This document shows positions 1 through 9,914 of a stretch of DNA of 64,000 nucleotides, in pieces; position 1 is the stretch's first letter; every line of letters begins with the position of its first letter. The stretch covers positions 1,922,001-1,986,000 of the forward strand of contig NZ_CP042596.1 of NCBI RefSeq assembly GCF_009914315.1, in the 5' to 3' direction. A program made the translations under genes and the position numbers. The notes below the pieces were generated by a model, which saw only the letters and a list, made by a program, of their open reading frames with translations, was not told the DNA's origin and searched no databases. Source of the DNA: Granulicella sp. WH15 (GTDB lineage Bacteria; Acidobacteriota; Terriglobia; Terriglobales; Acidobacteriaceae).

Positions 1-1
1 C

Positions 2-373
2 CTGCTGGAGAAGACTCCGCTTACGCTCTCGATTGAGAACAACCGGCTGGTGCGGGCGAGCTGCGAGAACAAGGATCTGGAGCGGGATTTCTGGGCTTAT
101 ACGCACACTGACGAGAACTCGGATCGTGTGGGTGAGTTCGCTATCGGGACCAACATCGGAGTCGAGCGGGTTATCGGGAATATTCTTCAGGATGAGAAGT
201 TTCCGGGCATTCATATCGCTTTCGGTGATCCCTATGGGGCGCATACCGGAGCGCCCTGGAAGTCCAGTACGCACATCGACGTCGTGGGGCTGAAGTTCAG
301 CATCTGGCTGGGGAATGCTGCTGGTGAGGAAGAACAGATTATGCAGGATGGGGAGTTTTTGATCTCCGCTTAG
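2..373 (+). CDS. M29-family aminopeptidase, C-terminal part (5' end outside window)
   Basis: The frame is open from base 2, so the gene begins upstream and only the last 123 residues are seen. The sequence carries the C-terminal hallmarks of thermophilic-type (M29, AmpS/PepS) metallo-aminopeptidases: GEFAIGTNIGVERVIGNILQDEK, split here as GEFAIGTN followed by a DEK-containing helix, then HIAFGDPYG and STHIDVVG. In this family the last His and Asp bind the paired metal ions. The enzymes are cytosolic and remove N-terminal residues from peptides. The gene ends with TAG 100 bases before the aldo/keto reductase. The family call is from motif recognition; the N-terminal metal ligands cannot be checked. 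Confidence 0.8.
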   Translation: MLEKTPLTLSIENNRLVRASCENKDLERDFWAYTHTDENSDRVGEFAIGTNIGVERVIGNILQDEKFPGIHIAFGDPYGAHTGAPWKSSTHIDVVGLKFSIWLGNAAGEEEQIMQDGEFLISA

Positions 374-475
374 CTGCTGGTTCTCGGTTTGTACGCGGCC
401 CGTGTTTCGATCTTTTGAGGCATGGGCCGTGTGCGTTTGAACCACTGTTTGATTCAACCCGGCTACAATGCCGGT

Positions 476-1426
476 ATGACAACCAAACCACTCGGCAACT
501 CGGATCTCGCACTCACTCCTATCGGCTTTGGCGCATGGGCCATCGGCGGCGGCAACTGGCAGTTCGCCTGGGGCCACCAGGAAGATTCGGACTCCATCGA
601 AGCCATCCACCGCTCGCTCGATCTCGGGATCAACTGGATCGATACCGCCGCCGTCTACGGACTCGGGCACTCCGAGGAGGTCGTGGCCAAGGCGCTCAAG
701 ACGTCTTCGCATAAGCCTTATGTCTTTACCAAGTCCACGATGACGTGGGGTGAGGACCGCAAGATCGTCCAGACGATGAAGAAGATTCAGGAGGAGTGCG
801 AAGCCAGCCTGCTCCGGCTCGGCGTCGAGACGATCGACCTGTACCAGATTCACTGGCCGGTGCCGGATGAGGAGATCGAAGAGGGATGGGCCGCGATGGC
901 CGAACTGCAGAAGCAGGGAAAGGTTCGGTATATCGGCGTCTCGAACTTCAATGTGAGCCAGATGGAGCGGGCGCTGAAGATCGCTCCGATTACCTCGTTG
1001 CAGCCGCCTTACTCGATGCTCAACCGCACGGTTGAGCCGGAGATTCTGCCCTTCTGCGAGAAGAACAATATTGGGGTGATTAATTACTCGCCGATGCAGT
1101 CGGGTCTGCTGACGGGGGCTATGACGCGCGAGCGCATCGACAATATGCCGGAGGATGACTTCCGCAAGACGCGGCCGCAGTTCAAGGAGCCGCTGCTTAC
1201 GCGGAATCTGGAGCTGGTGGAGCTGCTGCGTTCGATTGGGAGTTCGCACCAGGTCAATCCCGGTGTGGTGGCTGTGGCTTGGACGCTGCACCACTCGGCG
1301 GTTACGGCGGCTATTGTGGGTGGGCGTAGCGGGAAGCAGGTGGAGGAGTTGATGCCTGCGGCTACGTTCCGGCTCTCGGAGTCGGAGTTCCAGCAGATCA
1401 ATGATTTTCTGGCGGCGCATCCGTAG
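476..1426 (+). CDS. Aldo/keto reductase
   Basis: A 316-residue NAD(P)H-dependent oxidoreductase of the AKR superfamily (TIM barrel), cytosolic. The catalytic tetrad can be placed: Asp56 and Tyr61 in GINWIDTAAVYG, the Lys in FTKST and the His in YQIHWP. The C-terminal cofactor region reads AAIVGGRSGKQVEEL, typical of the YajO/AKR13-like 'general stress' branch. The frame is open 54 bases further upstream, but the ATG at 476 starts directly on the conserved MTTKPLGNSDL strand, so I prefer it. It stands alone: an aminopeptidase ends 100 bases upstream and a strong hairpin follows. The physiological substrate (aldehyde or sugar) cannot be read from the sequence. Confidence 0.93.
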   Translation: MTTKPLGNSDLALTPIGFGAWAIGGGNWQFAWGHQEDSDSIEAIHRSLDLGINWIDTAAVYGLGHSEEVVAKALKTSSHKPYVFTKSTMTWGEDRKIVQTMKKIQEECEASLLRLGVETIDLYQIHWPVPDEEIEEGWAAMAELQKQGKVRYIGVSNFNVSQMERALKIAPITSLQPPYSMLNRTVEPEILPFCEKNNIGVINYSPMQSGLLTGAMTRERIDNMPEDDFRKTRPQFKEPLLTRNLELVELLRSIGSSHQVNPGVVAVAWTLHHSAVTAAIVGGRSGKQVEELMPAATFRLSESEFQQINDFLAAHP

Positions 1427-1428
1427 CC

Positions 1429-1475
1429 GTTACGCGAAGCGTCGAGAACTGCATGAAGTGCCGCCCTTCCGGCGT
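1429..1475 (+). repeat. REP-like intergenic repeat, copy A
   Basis: A 47-base element lying just past the aldo/keto reductase stop codon. It matches the element at 14682-14728 at 42 of 47 positions and, inverted, the elements at 11351-11394 and 14781-14820. The core can fold as GCAT-GAA-GTGC, a four-pair stem with one G-T wobble. Confidence 0.75.
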
Positions 1476-1478
1476 AAT

Positions 1479-1530
1479 ATCGCGAGGGGCCTATGTCTCA
1501 GAAATGAGACATAGGCCCCTCGCGATTTTT
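1479..1530 (+). terminator. Perfect 22-bp stem hairpin with GAAA loop and T-tract
   Basis: Bases 1479-1500 are the exact reverse complement of 1505-1526. The loop is GAAA and five T residues follow. It reads as a very strong intrinsic terminator for the aldo/keto reductase. The stem is longer than needed and its inner half (ATGTCTC / GAGACAT) recurs at 60149-60168, so it may also be a member of a hairpin repeat family. Confidence 0.85.
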
Positions 1531-1564
1531 ACCGATGCGGGCAGGATCGCACTACACTCAATCC

Positions 1565-2806
1565 ATGATCCCTGCACTTCGCGAGCGATTCAACCGCGAG
1601 CAGTTCTCCGCCGAGCGGTATGCGCGGCTGCTGGCCCGGCTCGACCAGGTCACCCGGAGCCATGTGGAGTTTCGTGTCGCTGAGACGCCTTGTTTTTTCC
1701 CGATCGAGCTGCTCGACGGGATTGCCGAGACTGGCCGTGTTCTTACGCATCAGCTTATCGACAGCCCGGAGTATCTGCACCGCTCTGAGGCAGCTATTCC
1801 AGAGCGATATCGAGTCCCGAACGAGAACCCTGCCCATCCTCACTTCATGACGATTGATTTCGGCCTCGTTTGCGGAGAGGACGGCTCGCTTATGCCAAAG
1901 CTGGTCGAGTTACAGGCCTTTCCTTCGGTCTTCGGGTATCAGGACGTGCTGGCCCAGGCTTATGTCGATGCTTACGATCTCGACCCTGGCCTCACCTCGC
2001 ACTTTGGCGGCCGTACCGAGGCCGAGTACTGGCAGATGCTTCGCCGTACCATCGTCGCCGACCACGACCCCGAGAACGTCGTTCTGCTTGAGATTGAGCC
2101 GGAGAGCCAGAAGACGCTGCCTGACTTTCATGTCTACGAGGACCGCCTTGGCATTGCCACGGTCGATATCGCGAAGGTTCGGAAGCAGGGGAGAAGGCTC
2201 TACTACACGCGGCAGGGACGGGAGGTGCCGATCCATCGGATCTTCAATCGCGCCATCGTCGACGAGCTGGAGCGCAAGCGGGTGACGCCAGCCTTCGACT
2301 ACCGAGACGAGCTGGACGTCGAGTGGGCGGGGCATCCCAATGGTTACTTCCGCATCAGCAAGTTCTCCATTCCATATCTGAATCATCCTTCGGTTCCTGC
2401 CGCGGTCTTCCTCGACGACTGGTTCGCCGGACGGGGAGAGCGGAGGATACCCGAGGATCGCAGCCGGATTCTGCTCAAGCCGCTCTACTCCTTTGCGGGC
2501 AAAGGTATTCAGTTCGCGCCCACGGACGCCGACCTGAACGCTATCCCGCCCGCCGACAGAAACCTTTACCTATTGCAGGAGAGAGTCCATTTTGAGCCGG
2601 TCATCGCCACCCCGCACGGCGCTACTCAGGCCGAGATCCGCATCATGTATCTGTGGCCGGACGGCGATCCGGAGATGACCGCGGCCATTACCCTGGTGCG
2701 GCTGGGACGTGGACTTATGATGGGCGTGGACCATAATAGGAATCAGGAGTGGATTGGAGCCTCTGCCGCCCTATTCCAAAATGTTTCTTCGCCGATAAGC
2801 AGATAG
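1565..2806 (+). CDS. Putative ATP-grasp-like protein of unknown function
   Basis: A 413-residue soluble protein that I do not recognise by name. The C-terminal half looks like an ATP-grasp fold: a nucleotide-binding strand and loop RILLKPLYSFAGKGIQF near residue 305, YLLQERV about 40 residues later, then AEIRIMYLW and a final glycine-rich RLGRGLMMGVDHNRN. The N-terminal half contains LVELQAFPSVFGYQ. Such arrangements occur in glutathionylspermidine-synthase-like and circularly permuted ATP-grasp proteins, which join an amine to a carboxylate, but no substrate can be named. The start at ATG 1565 is preferred over an in-frame start 30 bases upstream because MIPALRERF begins the folded part and the upstream stretch lies against the terminator. 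It has no operon partner. Confidence 0.6.
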   Translation: MIPALRERFNREQFSAERYARLLARLDQVTRSHVEFRVAETPCFFPIELLDGIAETGRVLTHQLIDSPEYLHRSEAAIPERYRVPNENPAHPHFMTIDFGLVCGEDGSLMPKLVELQAFPSVFGYQDVLAQAYVDAYDLDPGLTSHFGGRTEAEYWQMLRRTIVADHDPENVVLLEIEPESQKTLPDFHVYEDRLGIATVDIAKVRKQGRRLYYTRQGREVPIHRIFNRAIVDELERKRVTPAFDYRDELDVEWAGHPNGYFRISKFSIPYLNHPSVPAAVFLDDWFAGRGERRIPEDRSRILLKPLYSFAGKGIQFAPTDADLNAIPPADRNLYLLQERVHFEPVIATPHGATQAEIRIMYLWPDGDPEMTAAITLVRLGRGLMMGVDHNRNQEWIGASAALFQNVSSPISR

Positions 2807-2882
2807 GTATTTCAGAATCCAATTTCAGAAGGTAAGTCTTAGGATAGACTTCTCGGCAGTACCGGCAGGAAGGAAGGGAACA

Positions 2883-3242
2883 ATGAGTGTAATTGGTCTA
2901 GCGGGCGAACCGCCCGTGACTACATGGAGTCGGCTGGGTAACACGGACCCCGTTCGAACCGCCGTGCGCTTTCCCATCCAGGTGCAGGTGCAGCTTAAGA
3001 CGCCTGCGGGCGATGTGGATGCCATTACGGAGAATATCTCGGCTAACGGGGTGCTCTTCCGCTGCGACCCGCTACCGCAGATCAACAGCCGCATCGAGTT
3101 CACCATCTTTATGCCTGCTACCGTGATGGGTACGCCGGAGGATGTCTCGATCCACTGCGTGGGCCGCGTCGTCCGCCACCAGGTGGAGGGGGAGAACCAG
3201 AAGGCGGCAGCTATCATCGACGAGTATCTTCTAAGGGCCTAG
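2883..3242 (+). CDS. PilZ-domain protein
   Basis: A 119-residue protein formed almost entirely by one PilZ domain, the common cyclic-di-GMP receptor. Both ligand motifs are intact: RTAVR near residue 24 (RxxxR) and NISANG near residue 49 ([D/N]xSxxG). It is therefore expected to bind c-di-GMP. Purine-rich AAGGAAGGGAACA precedes the ATG as ribosome-binding site. The LuxR-type regulator starts 9 bases after its stop codon, so the two are almost certainly one transcription unit, suggesting that c-di-GMP binding and a transcriptional output are linked. No signal peptide or membrane segment is seen. Confidence 0.85.
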   Translation: MSVIGLAGEPPVTTWSRLGNTDPVRTAVRFPIQVQVQLKTPAGDVDAITENISANGVLFRCDPLPQINSRIEFTIFMPATVMGTPEDVSIHCVGRVVRHQVEGENQKAAAIIDEYLLRA

Positions 3243-3250
3243 CGCATTTC

Positions 3251-4045
3251 ATGACGAACGAGTTCGATACAACGGGGCTACACGACGAAGAGCGTGGCGA
3301 TCAAGAGACCCACGAAGAACAGGGAGGCGCGCCCGGCATCCGGGTCATCCTGGCCGATTCGCAGGCCATCTACCGGGTCGGAATGCGCAAGGTCTTTGCC
3401 CTGGAAGATGACATACGCGTTGTCGCCCAGGCAGAGACGCTGACCAATCTGTATGCCGCACTGGCCCGCTTTCCCACGGATGTTGTCGTCCTGGAGGGCC
3501 AGCTCATCGCGGGCACCATCAATGCCATTCCTGAGCTGGTGCGGCGCGCGCCGGATGCCAAGATCATCGTGCAGGTGGTCGAGAGCGATCAGGCCAATAC
3601 CGTGGAGCTTTACCGGCGCGGCGTTCGCGGGGTGGTGCCGCGCTCCATCGCGCCCGATCTGCTGATCAAGTGCGTGCGCAAGATCGCTGAGGGCGAGACA
3701 TGGATCGACAATCAATCCATCAGTTGGGTGATTGAGGCCTACAGGGCGCAGGCGGTTACGCTGACCAGCCCGCGTGCTCAGCCCAAGCTCTCGAAGAAGG
3801 AGCTGGCCATCATCGGCTGTATCACGCGCGGGATGCGGAATAAAGAGATTGCCTACCAGATCGGTACGACCGAGCAGGTCATCAAGAACTACCTGCGCAA
3901 GATCTATGACAAGCTCGGCGTATCCGACCGGCTGGAGCTTGCGCTTTACTGCCTGCACCATCAACTGCTCAAGAAGTATCTACAGGACCCGGAAGATGTG
4001 CTGATGAGTGAAGGGGCTGTCACCAAGATGCGCGCCAAGGCGTAG
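3251..4045 (+). CDS. LuxR/NarL-type regulator with degenerate receiver domain
   Basis: A 264-residue protein: a hydrophilic N-terminal stretch (1-28), a receiver-like domain (about 30-145) and a C-terminal LuxR HTH (about 180-245, LSKKELAIIGCITRGMRNKEIA then EQVIKNYLRKIYDKLGV). The receiver has lost its chemistry: the acidic pair is reduced to Ala35-Asp36, the phospho-acceptor position in VVVLEGQ is Glu82 instead of Asp, and the conserved Lys region reads VVPRS. A Glu there can mimic phosphorylation, so it may act constitutively or through protein contacts. It is coupled with the PilZ gene 8 bases upstream. The DNA target is unknown. Family assignment is firm; lack of phosphorylation is inferred. 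Confidence 0.88.
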   Translation: MTNEFDTTGLHDEERGDQETHEEQGGAPGIRVILADSQAIYRVGMRKVFALEDDIRVVAQAETLTNLYAALARFPTDVVVLEGQLIAGTINAIPELVRRAPDAKIIVQVVESDQANTVELYRRGVRGVVPRSIAPDLLIKCVRKIAEGETWIDNQSISWVIEAYRAQAVTLTSPRAQPKLSKKELAIIGCITRGMRNKEIAYQIGTTEQVIKNYLRKIYDKLGVSDRLELALYCLHHQLLKKYLQDPEDVLMSEGAVTKMRAKA

Positions 4046-4050
4046 CACCT

Positions 4051-4072
4051 CGGCACTGCGTGCGGTTCTCGG
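4051..4072 (+). repeat. REP-like hairpin core, short copy
   Basis: CGGCACTGCGTGCGGTTCTCGG lies 5 bases after the LuxR-type gene. The stem GCAC-TGC-GTGC plus the CGGTTCTCGG flank match the short hairpin elements at 16223, 55979 and 60047. Confidence 0.5.
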
Positions 4073-4143
4073 GGCGGTGTGGGCGAGTGACCTTCTTAGG
4101 GACTCCCGCTGGTCGGCAGCGAGGACCTTCTTCTAAAAAGAAG

Positions 4144-4183
4144 AACGCCCCATCCCCGCCGCTTGCGGCAAGGATGGGGCGTT
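4144..4183. terminator. Bidirectional terminator between LuxR-type gene and YceI gene
   Basis: AACGCCCCATCC (4144-4155) pairs with GGATGGGGCGTT (4172-4183) around an inner CCGC/GCGG stem. An A-rich run on the left and a T-rich run on the right serve both strands. It lies between two convergent genes. Confidence 0.75.
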
Positions 4184-4194
4184 TGTGGCAGAGC

Positions 4195-4776
4195 TTACTG
4201 CTTGTCCATCTCGATGTCGATCGTGAACTTGACCTCATCGCCAAGCACCGGCGGAGCAAACTTGGGGCCGAAGCCGAAGTCGCTGCGCTTGATGATGCCC
4301 GTGGCCGAGAAGCCGCTGATCGTCGTGCCGTTCGGTCCCTTCTGCGCGGGCGCGGGACCGTCGAGGTCCAGCGTCACGTTCTTGGTCACGCCATCCAGGG
4401 TCAGGTCGCCCATCACCTGCAGCTTGCCGCCCGAGTTCATTACCATCGTCGACTTGAACGAGATAGTGGGGAACTTGGCCACGTCGAAGAAGTCGGGCGA
4501 CTTCAGATGCCCGTCGCGCTTATCCACGCCGGTGGAGACTGTGGTGGTGTCCGCGGTGGCTGCGACCTTCGACTTGGTGATGTTCTTCTCATCCAGGGTG
4601 ACTGCACCCTTCAGGCCGGTCAGCGAGCCGTGAACCGTGCTGACGCCCATGTGGCGGATGGAGAAGCTGGCGCTCGAGTGCGCCGGGTCGATGGTCCAGG
4701 TGGAGGTCTGGGCCTGCGCGGCAACGCCGGCAAAAAGGGCCATGCCAAATACGATCAGTGTGGATTTCAGTTTCAT
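4195..4776 (-). CDS. YceI-family periplasmic lipid-binding protein
   Basis: A 193-residue secreted protein of the YceI family, eight-stranded lipocalin-like barrels that bind polyisoprenoids or other amphiphiles in the periplasm. It begins with a clear signal peptide (MKLKSTLIVFGMALFAGVAAQAQ). Family marks are WTIDPAHSSASFSIRHMGVSTVHG, the D-K-R-D-GHLKSPDFFDVAKFPTI stretch, and the final GDEVKFTIDIEMDK. The start at 4776 is chosen because AGAGGAG stands 4 bases before the ATG and the signal peptide begins there; the open frame runs 87 bases further without such signals. Single gene with its own terminator. Ligand unknown. Confidence 0.9.
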   Translation of the reverse strand: MKLKSTLIVFGMALFAGVAAQAQTSTWTIDPAHSSASFSIRHMGVSTVHGSLTGLKGAVTLDEKNITKSKVAATADTTTVSTGVDKRDGHLKSPDFFDVAKFPTISFKSTMVMNSGGKLQVMGDLTLDGVTKNVTLDLDGPAPAQKGPNGTTISGFSATGIIKRSDFGFGPKFAPPVLGDEVKFTIDIEMDKQ

Positions 4777-4944
4777 AAAACTCCTCTCAATTCGGTGACA
4801 TGATACTGCCGGTCGCGTAACGAATCCTATGTTATCCCAGCAGACGTTACTTAGATGTTGCAACTTGTAAATTGTTTCCAGCTTTTTTGCGGAGGCTGCT
4901 TTTATCTTTGAGGAGTTAGCCTCTATCCCTATAAGATCAACCCC

Positions 4945-6210
4945 ATGTCAATCAGTTCGGATTTCAAGGCGCTCACCCGCACTCAGCGCGCCACTTTTAC
5001 TGCCTGCTTCCTCGGCTGGACCCTTGATGCTTTTGACTTCTTCCTTCTGACACTCTGCCTGAAGGCCGTCGCGGCGGACTTCCACGTAGCGATCCCGAAG
5101 GTGGCCGAGGCGCTCTTCTGGACGCTTGCCATGCGGCCTGTGGGCGCGTTCCTCTTTGGCGCGATGGCTGAGCGGTTTGGACGTCGTCCGACGCTTATGG
5201 TCAACATTATCTCTTTTTCGGTCTTCGAGCTGGCCAGCGCCTTTGCGCCGTCGCTGGGGCTCTTCCTGGTCAGCCGGGCACTCTTCGGCATCGCCATGGG
5301 CGGTGAGTGGGGCGTGGGCGCGGCGCTGGCGTTTGAGACGCTGCCGGCCAAGGGGCGCGGCGTCTTCTCCGGGCTGTTGCAGGAGGGGTATGTCTGCGGC
5401 AATCTGCTTGCTGCGGCTCTCTATGCCGTGCTCTTTCCGCATCTGCACGGCACGGGGATCTTTACGCCGTGGCGCGTGCTCTTTATGATCGGCGCGCTGC
5501 CCGCGGTGCTGGCCTTCTACCTGCGCTTTCAGGTGGAGGAGTCGCCCACCTGGCTGGCTGCGCGAGCCGCCAAGGCCGCAGCTCCCAAGACCGGAACCAA
5601 CTGGTCGCTGCTCGCCAGCTATCTGCCGTCGTTTCTCTTTCTAGTGCTGCTGATGACGGCCTTCGCCTCCTTCAGCCACGGCACGCAGGATCTCTACCCC
5701 ACGTTCCTTGAACGGGAGAGCGCGCTTCCGCCGGTGTATGTAGGGATGATCGTCGTCATCGCCAACCTTGGCGCGCTCTTCGGCGGCATCTGCTGTGGAG
5801 CGCTGTCGGAGCGCTTCGGGCGCAAGCGCACCATCATCGTCGCCGCGCTGCTGGCACTGCCGATGATCCCGCTCTGGACGTACTCGCACACGGTGCTCTG
5901 GCTTGCTGTCGGCGGCTTCCTGATGCAGTTCATGGTGCAGGGAGCGTGGGGGATTATTCCGGCTCATCTTAACGAGCTATCTCCTGGACCTGTTCGTGCG
6001 ATCTTTCCGGGCTTTGCTTATCAGCTTGGTAACCTTCTGGCCTCGCGCAATGGCGTCTTCCAGACGGTGCTGGCGCAGCGGTTTGCCGGTGGGCTTCGTA
6101 CCGTGATGGCCGCGACCGTGCTGGTGGTGGCGATTGTGGTGGCTGCGATCACCTCGTTCGGCAAAGAGGCCAAGGGAGCGCAACTCAACTCCAGCGATGA
6201 GCCAGCCTGA
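4945..6210 (+). CDS. MFS transporter, SHS (sialate/lactate:H+ symporter)-like
   Basis: A 421-residue inner-membrane protein with about twelve hydrophobic segments. The start matches the SHS branch of the major facilitator superfamily (NanT, Jen1 type): FTACFLGWTLDAFDFFLLTL in TM1, then the loop motif AERFGRRPT and GIAMGGEWGVGAALAFETLPAKGRG in TM4-5. The second half repeats the cytoplasmic motif as SERFGRKRT. Known members carry carboxylates such as lactate, pyruvate or sialic acid with protons; the substrate here is inferred only to be a small organic acid. It is flanked by unrelated genes, so context gives no further hint. Confidence 0.85.
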   Translation: MSISSDFKALTRTQRATFTACFLGWTLDAFDFFLLTLCLKAVAADFHVAIPKVAEALFWTLAMRPVGAFLFGAMAERFGRRPTLMVNIISFSVFELASAFAPSLGLFLVSRALFGIAMGGEWGVGAALAFETLPAKGRGVFSGLLQEGYVCGNLLAAALYAVLFPHLHGTGIFTPWRVLFMIGALPAVLAFYLRFQVEESPTWLAARAAKAAAPKTGTNWSLLASYLPSFLFLVLLMTAFASFSHGTQDLYPTFLERESALPPVYVGMIVVIANLGALFGGICCGALSERFGRKRTIIVAALLALPMIPLWTYSHTVLWLAVGGFLMQFMVQGAWGIIPAHLNELSPGPVRAIFPGFAYQLGNLLASRNGVFQTVLAQRFAGGLRTVMAATVLVVAIVVAAITSFGKEAKGAQLNSSDEPA

Positions 6211-6255
6211 GCACAGGCAGACATTCGAGGGTTTTTTCCTGTAAGCTGGCGGCCT

Positions 6256-6951
6256 ATGAAATTGCTGCTGCTCGCATGTGCTCTATCTTTGCCGGTGCTG
6301 GCTTCGGCGCAGCAGCCAGTCGTCTGGTCGATCGATAGTCTTAACCGTATTGGTGGAGCTACGGTTACTGTTGTTGGCTCGCCTCGGGTTGTCGATACGG
6401 AATTGGGCAAGGCCGTTCACTTTGAGGGCAAGGGCGATGTCGGCGACGCACTCTTCGTCGATGCGATTCCCCTTGTGGGCACGCTGCCTTATACGTGGGA
6501 GATGATCTTTAGGCCCTCGTCCAAGGGCGGAGCTGCGCAGCGCATCTTTCATTTGCAGGAGGCTGGCTCGGAGAACCGGCGGCTCTTCGAGCTGCGAATC
6601 GTGGAGGGGAAGTGGTGTCTCGACAGCTTCGCCGGGACCAGCCCGCCCAGCGGCGATCCTCCGCAGACGGCGATCCTGCTCAAGTGCGACGCCGAGCATC
6701 TCTTTCCGCTAGACCAGTGGTATGCGGTCGCGGCCGTGTATGACGGGAAGGTTCTGCGTCATTACGTCAACGGTATTCTTCAGGGAGAGACGCAGGCCAA
6801 TCTGCAACCGCTGGGCAAGGGTGGAGCCTCGCTGGGTACTCGTTACAACAAGAAGGACTTCTTTACGGGGGATATTTTTTCCTCCCGCTTCACCGCGCGG
6901 CCGCTGGCTCAGGGGGAGTTGATGCGGGTGCCGTCCGGCTCCGGCAGGTAG
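6256..6951 (+). CDS. Secreted LamG/concanavalin-like domain protein
   Basis: A 231-residue exported protein. Residues 1-19 form a signal peptide ending SASAQQ. The rest looks like a single LamG-type jelly-roll: PYTWEMIFRPSSKGGAAQRIFHLQE, then DQWYAVAAVYDGKVLRHYVNGILQGE and a closing GGASLGTRYNKKDFFTGDIFSSRF, which is the usual 'trial of lectin-like fold' pattern for carbohydrate- or protein-binding modules. No catalytic motif is attached, so binding rather than catalysis is expected. It stands alone, 45 bases after the MFS gene and on the same strand; co-transcription is possible. Confidence 0.72.
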   Translation: MKLLLLACALSLPVLASAQQPVVWSIDSLNRIGGATVTVVGSPRVVDTELGKAVHFEGKGDVGDALFVDAIPLVGTLPYTWEMIFRPSSKGGAAQRIFHLQEAGSENRRLFELRIVEGKWCLDSFAGTSPPSGDPPQTAILLKCDAEHLFPLDQWYAVAAVYDGKVLRHYVNGILQGETQANLQPLGKGGASLGTRYNKKDFFTGDIFSSRFTARPLAQGELMRVPSGSGR

Positions 6952-7037
6952 ATTCATCTTCGTCTGGGGGCGGCTCAGGTAGAATCCGCGCAAGCTGTTC
7001 CTACTCCCCTAAGAGTCGCTCGCCGACAGGAAGATCC

Positions 7038-7679
7038 ATGCCGATTCCTAATTACAGTGTCCTCCAGGGCCTCCCGACAGCAGGGAAGGTCGTTACCGGC
7101 TCCAGCACTCACTACCAGATCAGCATCGAGGCCACGGGCGGTCCCTTCACCGTCGCCGTGAATATCGAGTCCACCGATGGCTCCGAGGTTCTGTACGCGA
7201 TCCTCGATGACTTTGTGCCACCCGATCCGGCGGCGCTGCTTGCGCTCGAATCAGGGATGCACGCATTGGCCAGCCAGCCCGGTGGTCTTGCGCTCGACTT
7301 CGTGCGCGAGCAGATCGGTGGCAAGCCCATGATTACCCAGAGTCAGATGGCGCTGCTGCCGATCAGCAAGGAGAAGAAGGGGAGTCATGCGACGCCGCTG
7401 GAGAATGCGGTGGATACGCTGCTCAATCAGGCCGTCGCCGAGAAGGGAACGATCTTCGCTTTCGGTAGCTCATACGCCGACAACGGCGAGGTCGATGGCA
7501 TCCACGACATCCACATGAACCAAGGCAATCCGCTGAAGAGCTTCGGCAAGGATAACGGCGTCTGGCAGGATGGCGCGGTCTTCATCTATATGCCAAGCAC
7601 GCAGAGCTGGACGGCTATCTTCATTGCGTTCCAAACCGAGTCGTGGGATACGGATGATGACGGCAATCCGGTTAACTAG
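7038..7679 (+). CDS. DUF2278 family protein (YukJ-like)
   Basis: A 213-residue soluble protein of the DUF2278 family. Diagnostic stretches are THYQISIEATGGPFTVAVNIES near the start, LALDFVREQIGG in the middle, and the very conserved GIHDIHMNQGNPL followed by KDNGVWQDGAVFIY. The function of the family is not known; members are about this size and often occur singly. GACAGGAAG upstream of the ATG is a fair ribosome-binding site. No signal peptide. It ends before a strong terminator shared with groEL on the other strand. Confidence 0.85.
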   Translation: MPIPNYSVLQGLPTAGKVVTGSSTHYQISIEATGGPFTVAVNIESTDGSEVLYAILDDFVPPDPAALLALESGMHALASQPGGLALDFVREQIGGKPMITQSQMALLPISKEKKGSHATPLENAVDTLLNQAVAEKGTIFAFGSSYADNGEVDGIHDIHMNQGNPLKSFGKDNGVWQDGAVFIYMPSTQSWTAIFIAFQTESWDTDDDGNPVN

Positions 7680-7694
7680 CATTGCTTCCGCAGA

Positions 7695-7729
7695 CGACAA
7701 AAGCCCCGGATTGCTCCGGGGCTTTGTCG
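7695..7729. terminator. Bidirectional terminator between DUF2278 gene and groEL
   Basis: GCCCCGGA (7703-7710) pairs with TCCGGGGC (7715-7722), extended by ACAAA/TTTGT on the outside, giving U-tracts on both strands. It lies between convergent genes. Confidence 0.85.
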
Positions 7730-7751
7730 TTGGTGCGTTGGGACGGAGGGC

Positions 7752-9479
<1,728 letters not shown>

Positions 9480-9515
9480 TCACCCGCGAGAGCGGGTCAA
9501 AAACAGTGCGAAGCA

Positions 9516-9815
9516 CTACTTGGAGACGATGCCGAGGACTTCTTCCTCGCGCATGATGAGCAGCTCTTCGCCGTCCAGCTTGATCTCGGTGCCGGAGTAC
9601 TTGCCGAACAGGATCGTGTCGCCAGCCTTGACGTCGAGCGGGAAGACCTTGCCCTCGTCGTTCGACTTACCCTTGCCGACAGCGACCACCTCACCCTGCT
9701 GCGGCTTCTCTTTAGCCGAATCCGGAATGATGATGCCGCCGCGAACCGTCTCGCCCTCTTCAACCCGACGGACCAGAATGCGATCGTGCAACGGTGTAAA
9801 CGATGTTGTTGCCAT
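9516..9815 (-). CDS. groES: Co-chaperonin GroES (10 kDa)
   Basis: A 99-residue subunit of the heptameric lid for GroEL. It contains the family pattern [31 protein letters not shown] (mobile loop with GGIIIP) and the C-terminal [31 protein letters not shown]. First gene of the groES-groEL operon; a CIRCE-controlled promoter lies about 70-125 bases upstream of its ATG. Confidence 0.99.
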   Translation of the reverse strand: MATTSFTPLHDRILVRRVEEGETVRGGIIIPDSAKEKPQQGEVVAVGKGKSNDEGKVFPLDVKAGDTILFGKYSGTEIKLDGEELLIMREEEVLGIVSK

Positions 9816-9887
9816 GCTTTACGTCTCCTGAATTCGATTGGTGTAACTCGAGTGCGGACGTGCACAACCGCACTCGTAGCACCCGCG

Positions 9888-9914
9888 TTAGCAGTCAGTG
9901 CCTTCGATTGCTAA
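9888..9914 (-). promoter_or_regulatory. CIRCE operator (HrcA site)
   Basis: TTAGCAGTC, nine bases, GATTGCTAA. The consensus is TTAGCACTC-N9-GAGTGCTAA; the two arms differ by one base each and the spacing is exact. It lies upstream of groES and touches the proposed -10 box, so HrcA binding would block transcription at normal temperature. Confidence 0.9.
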
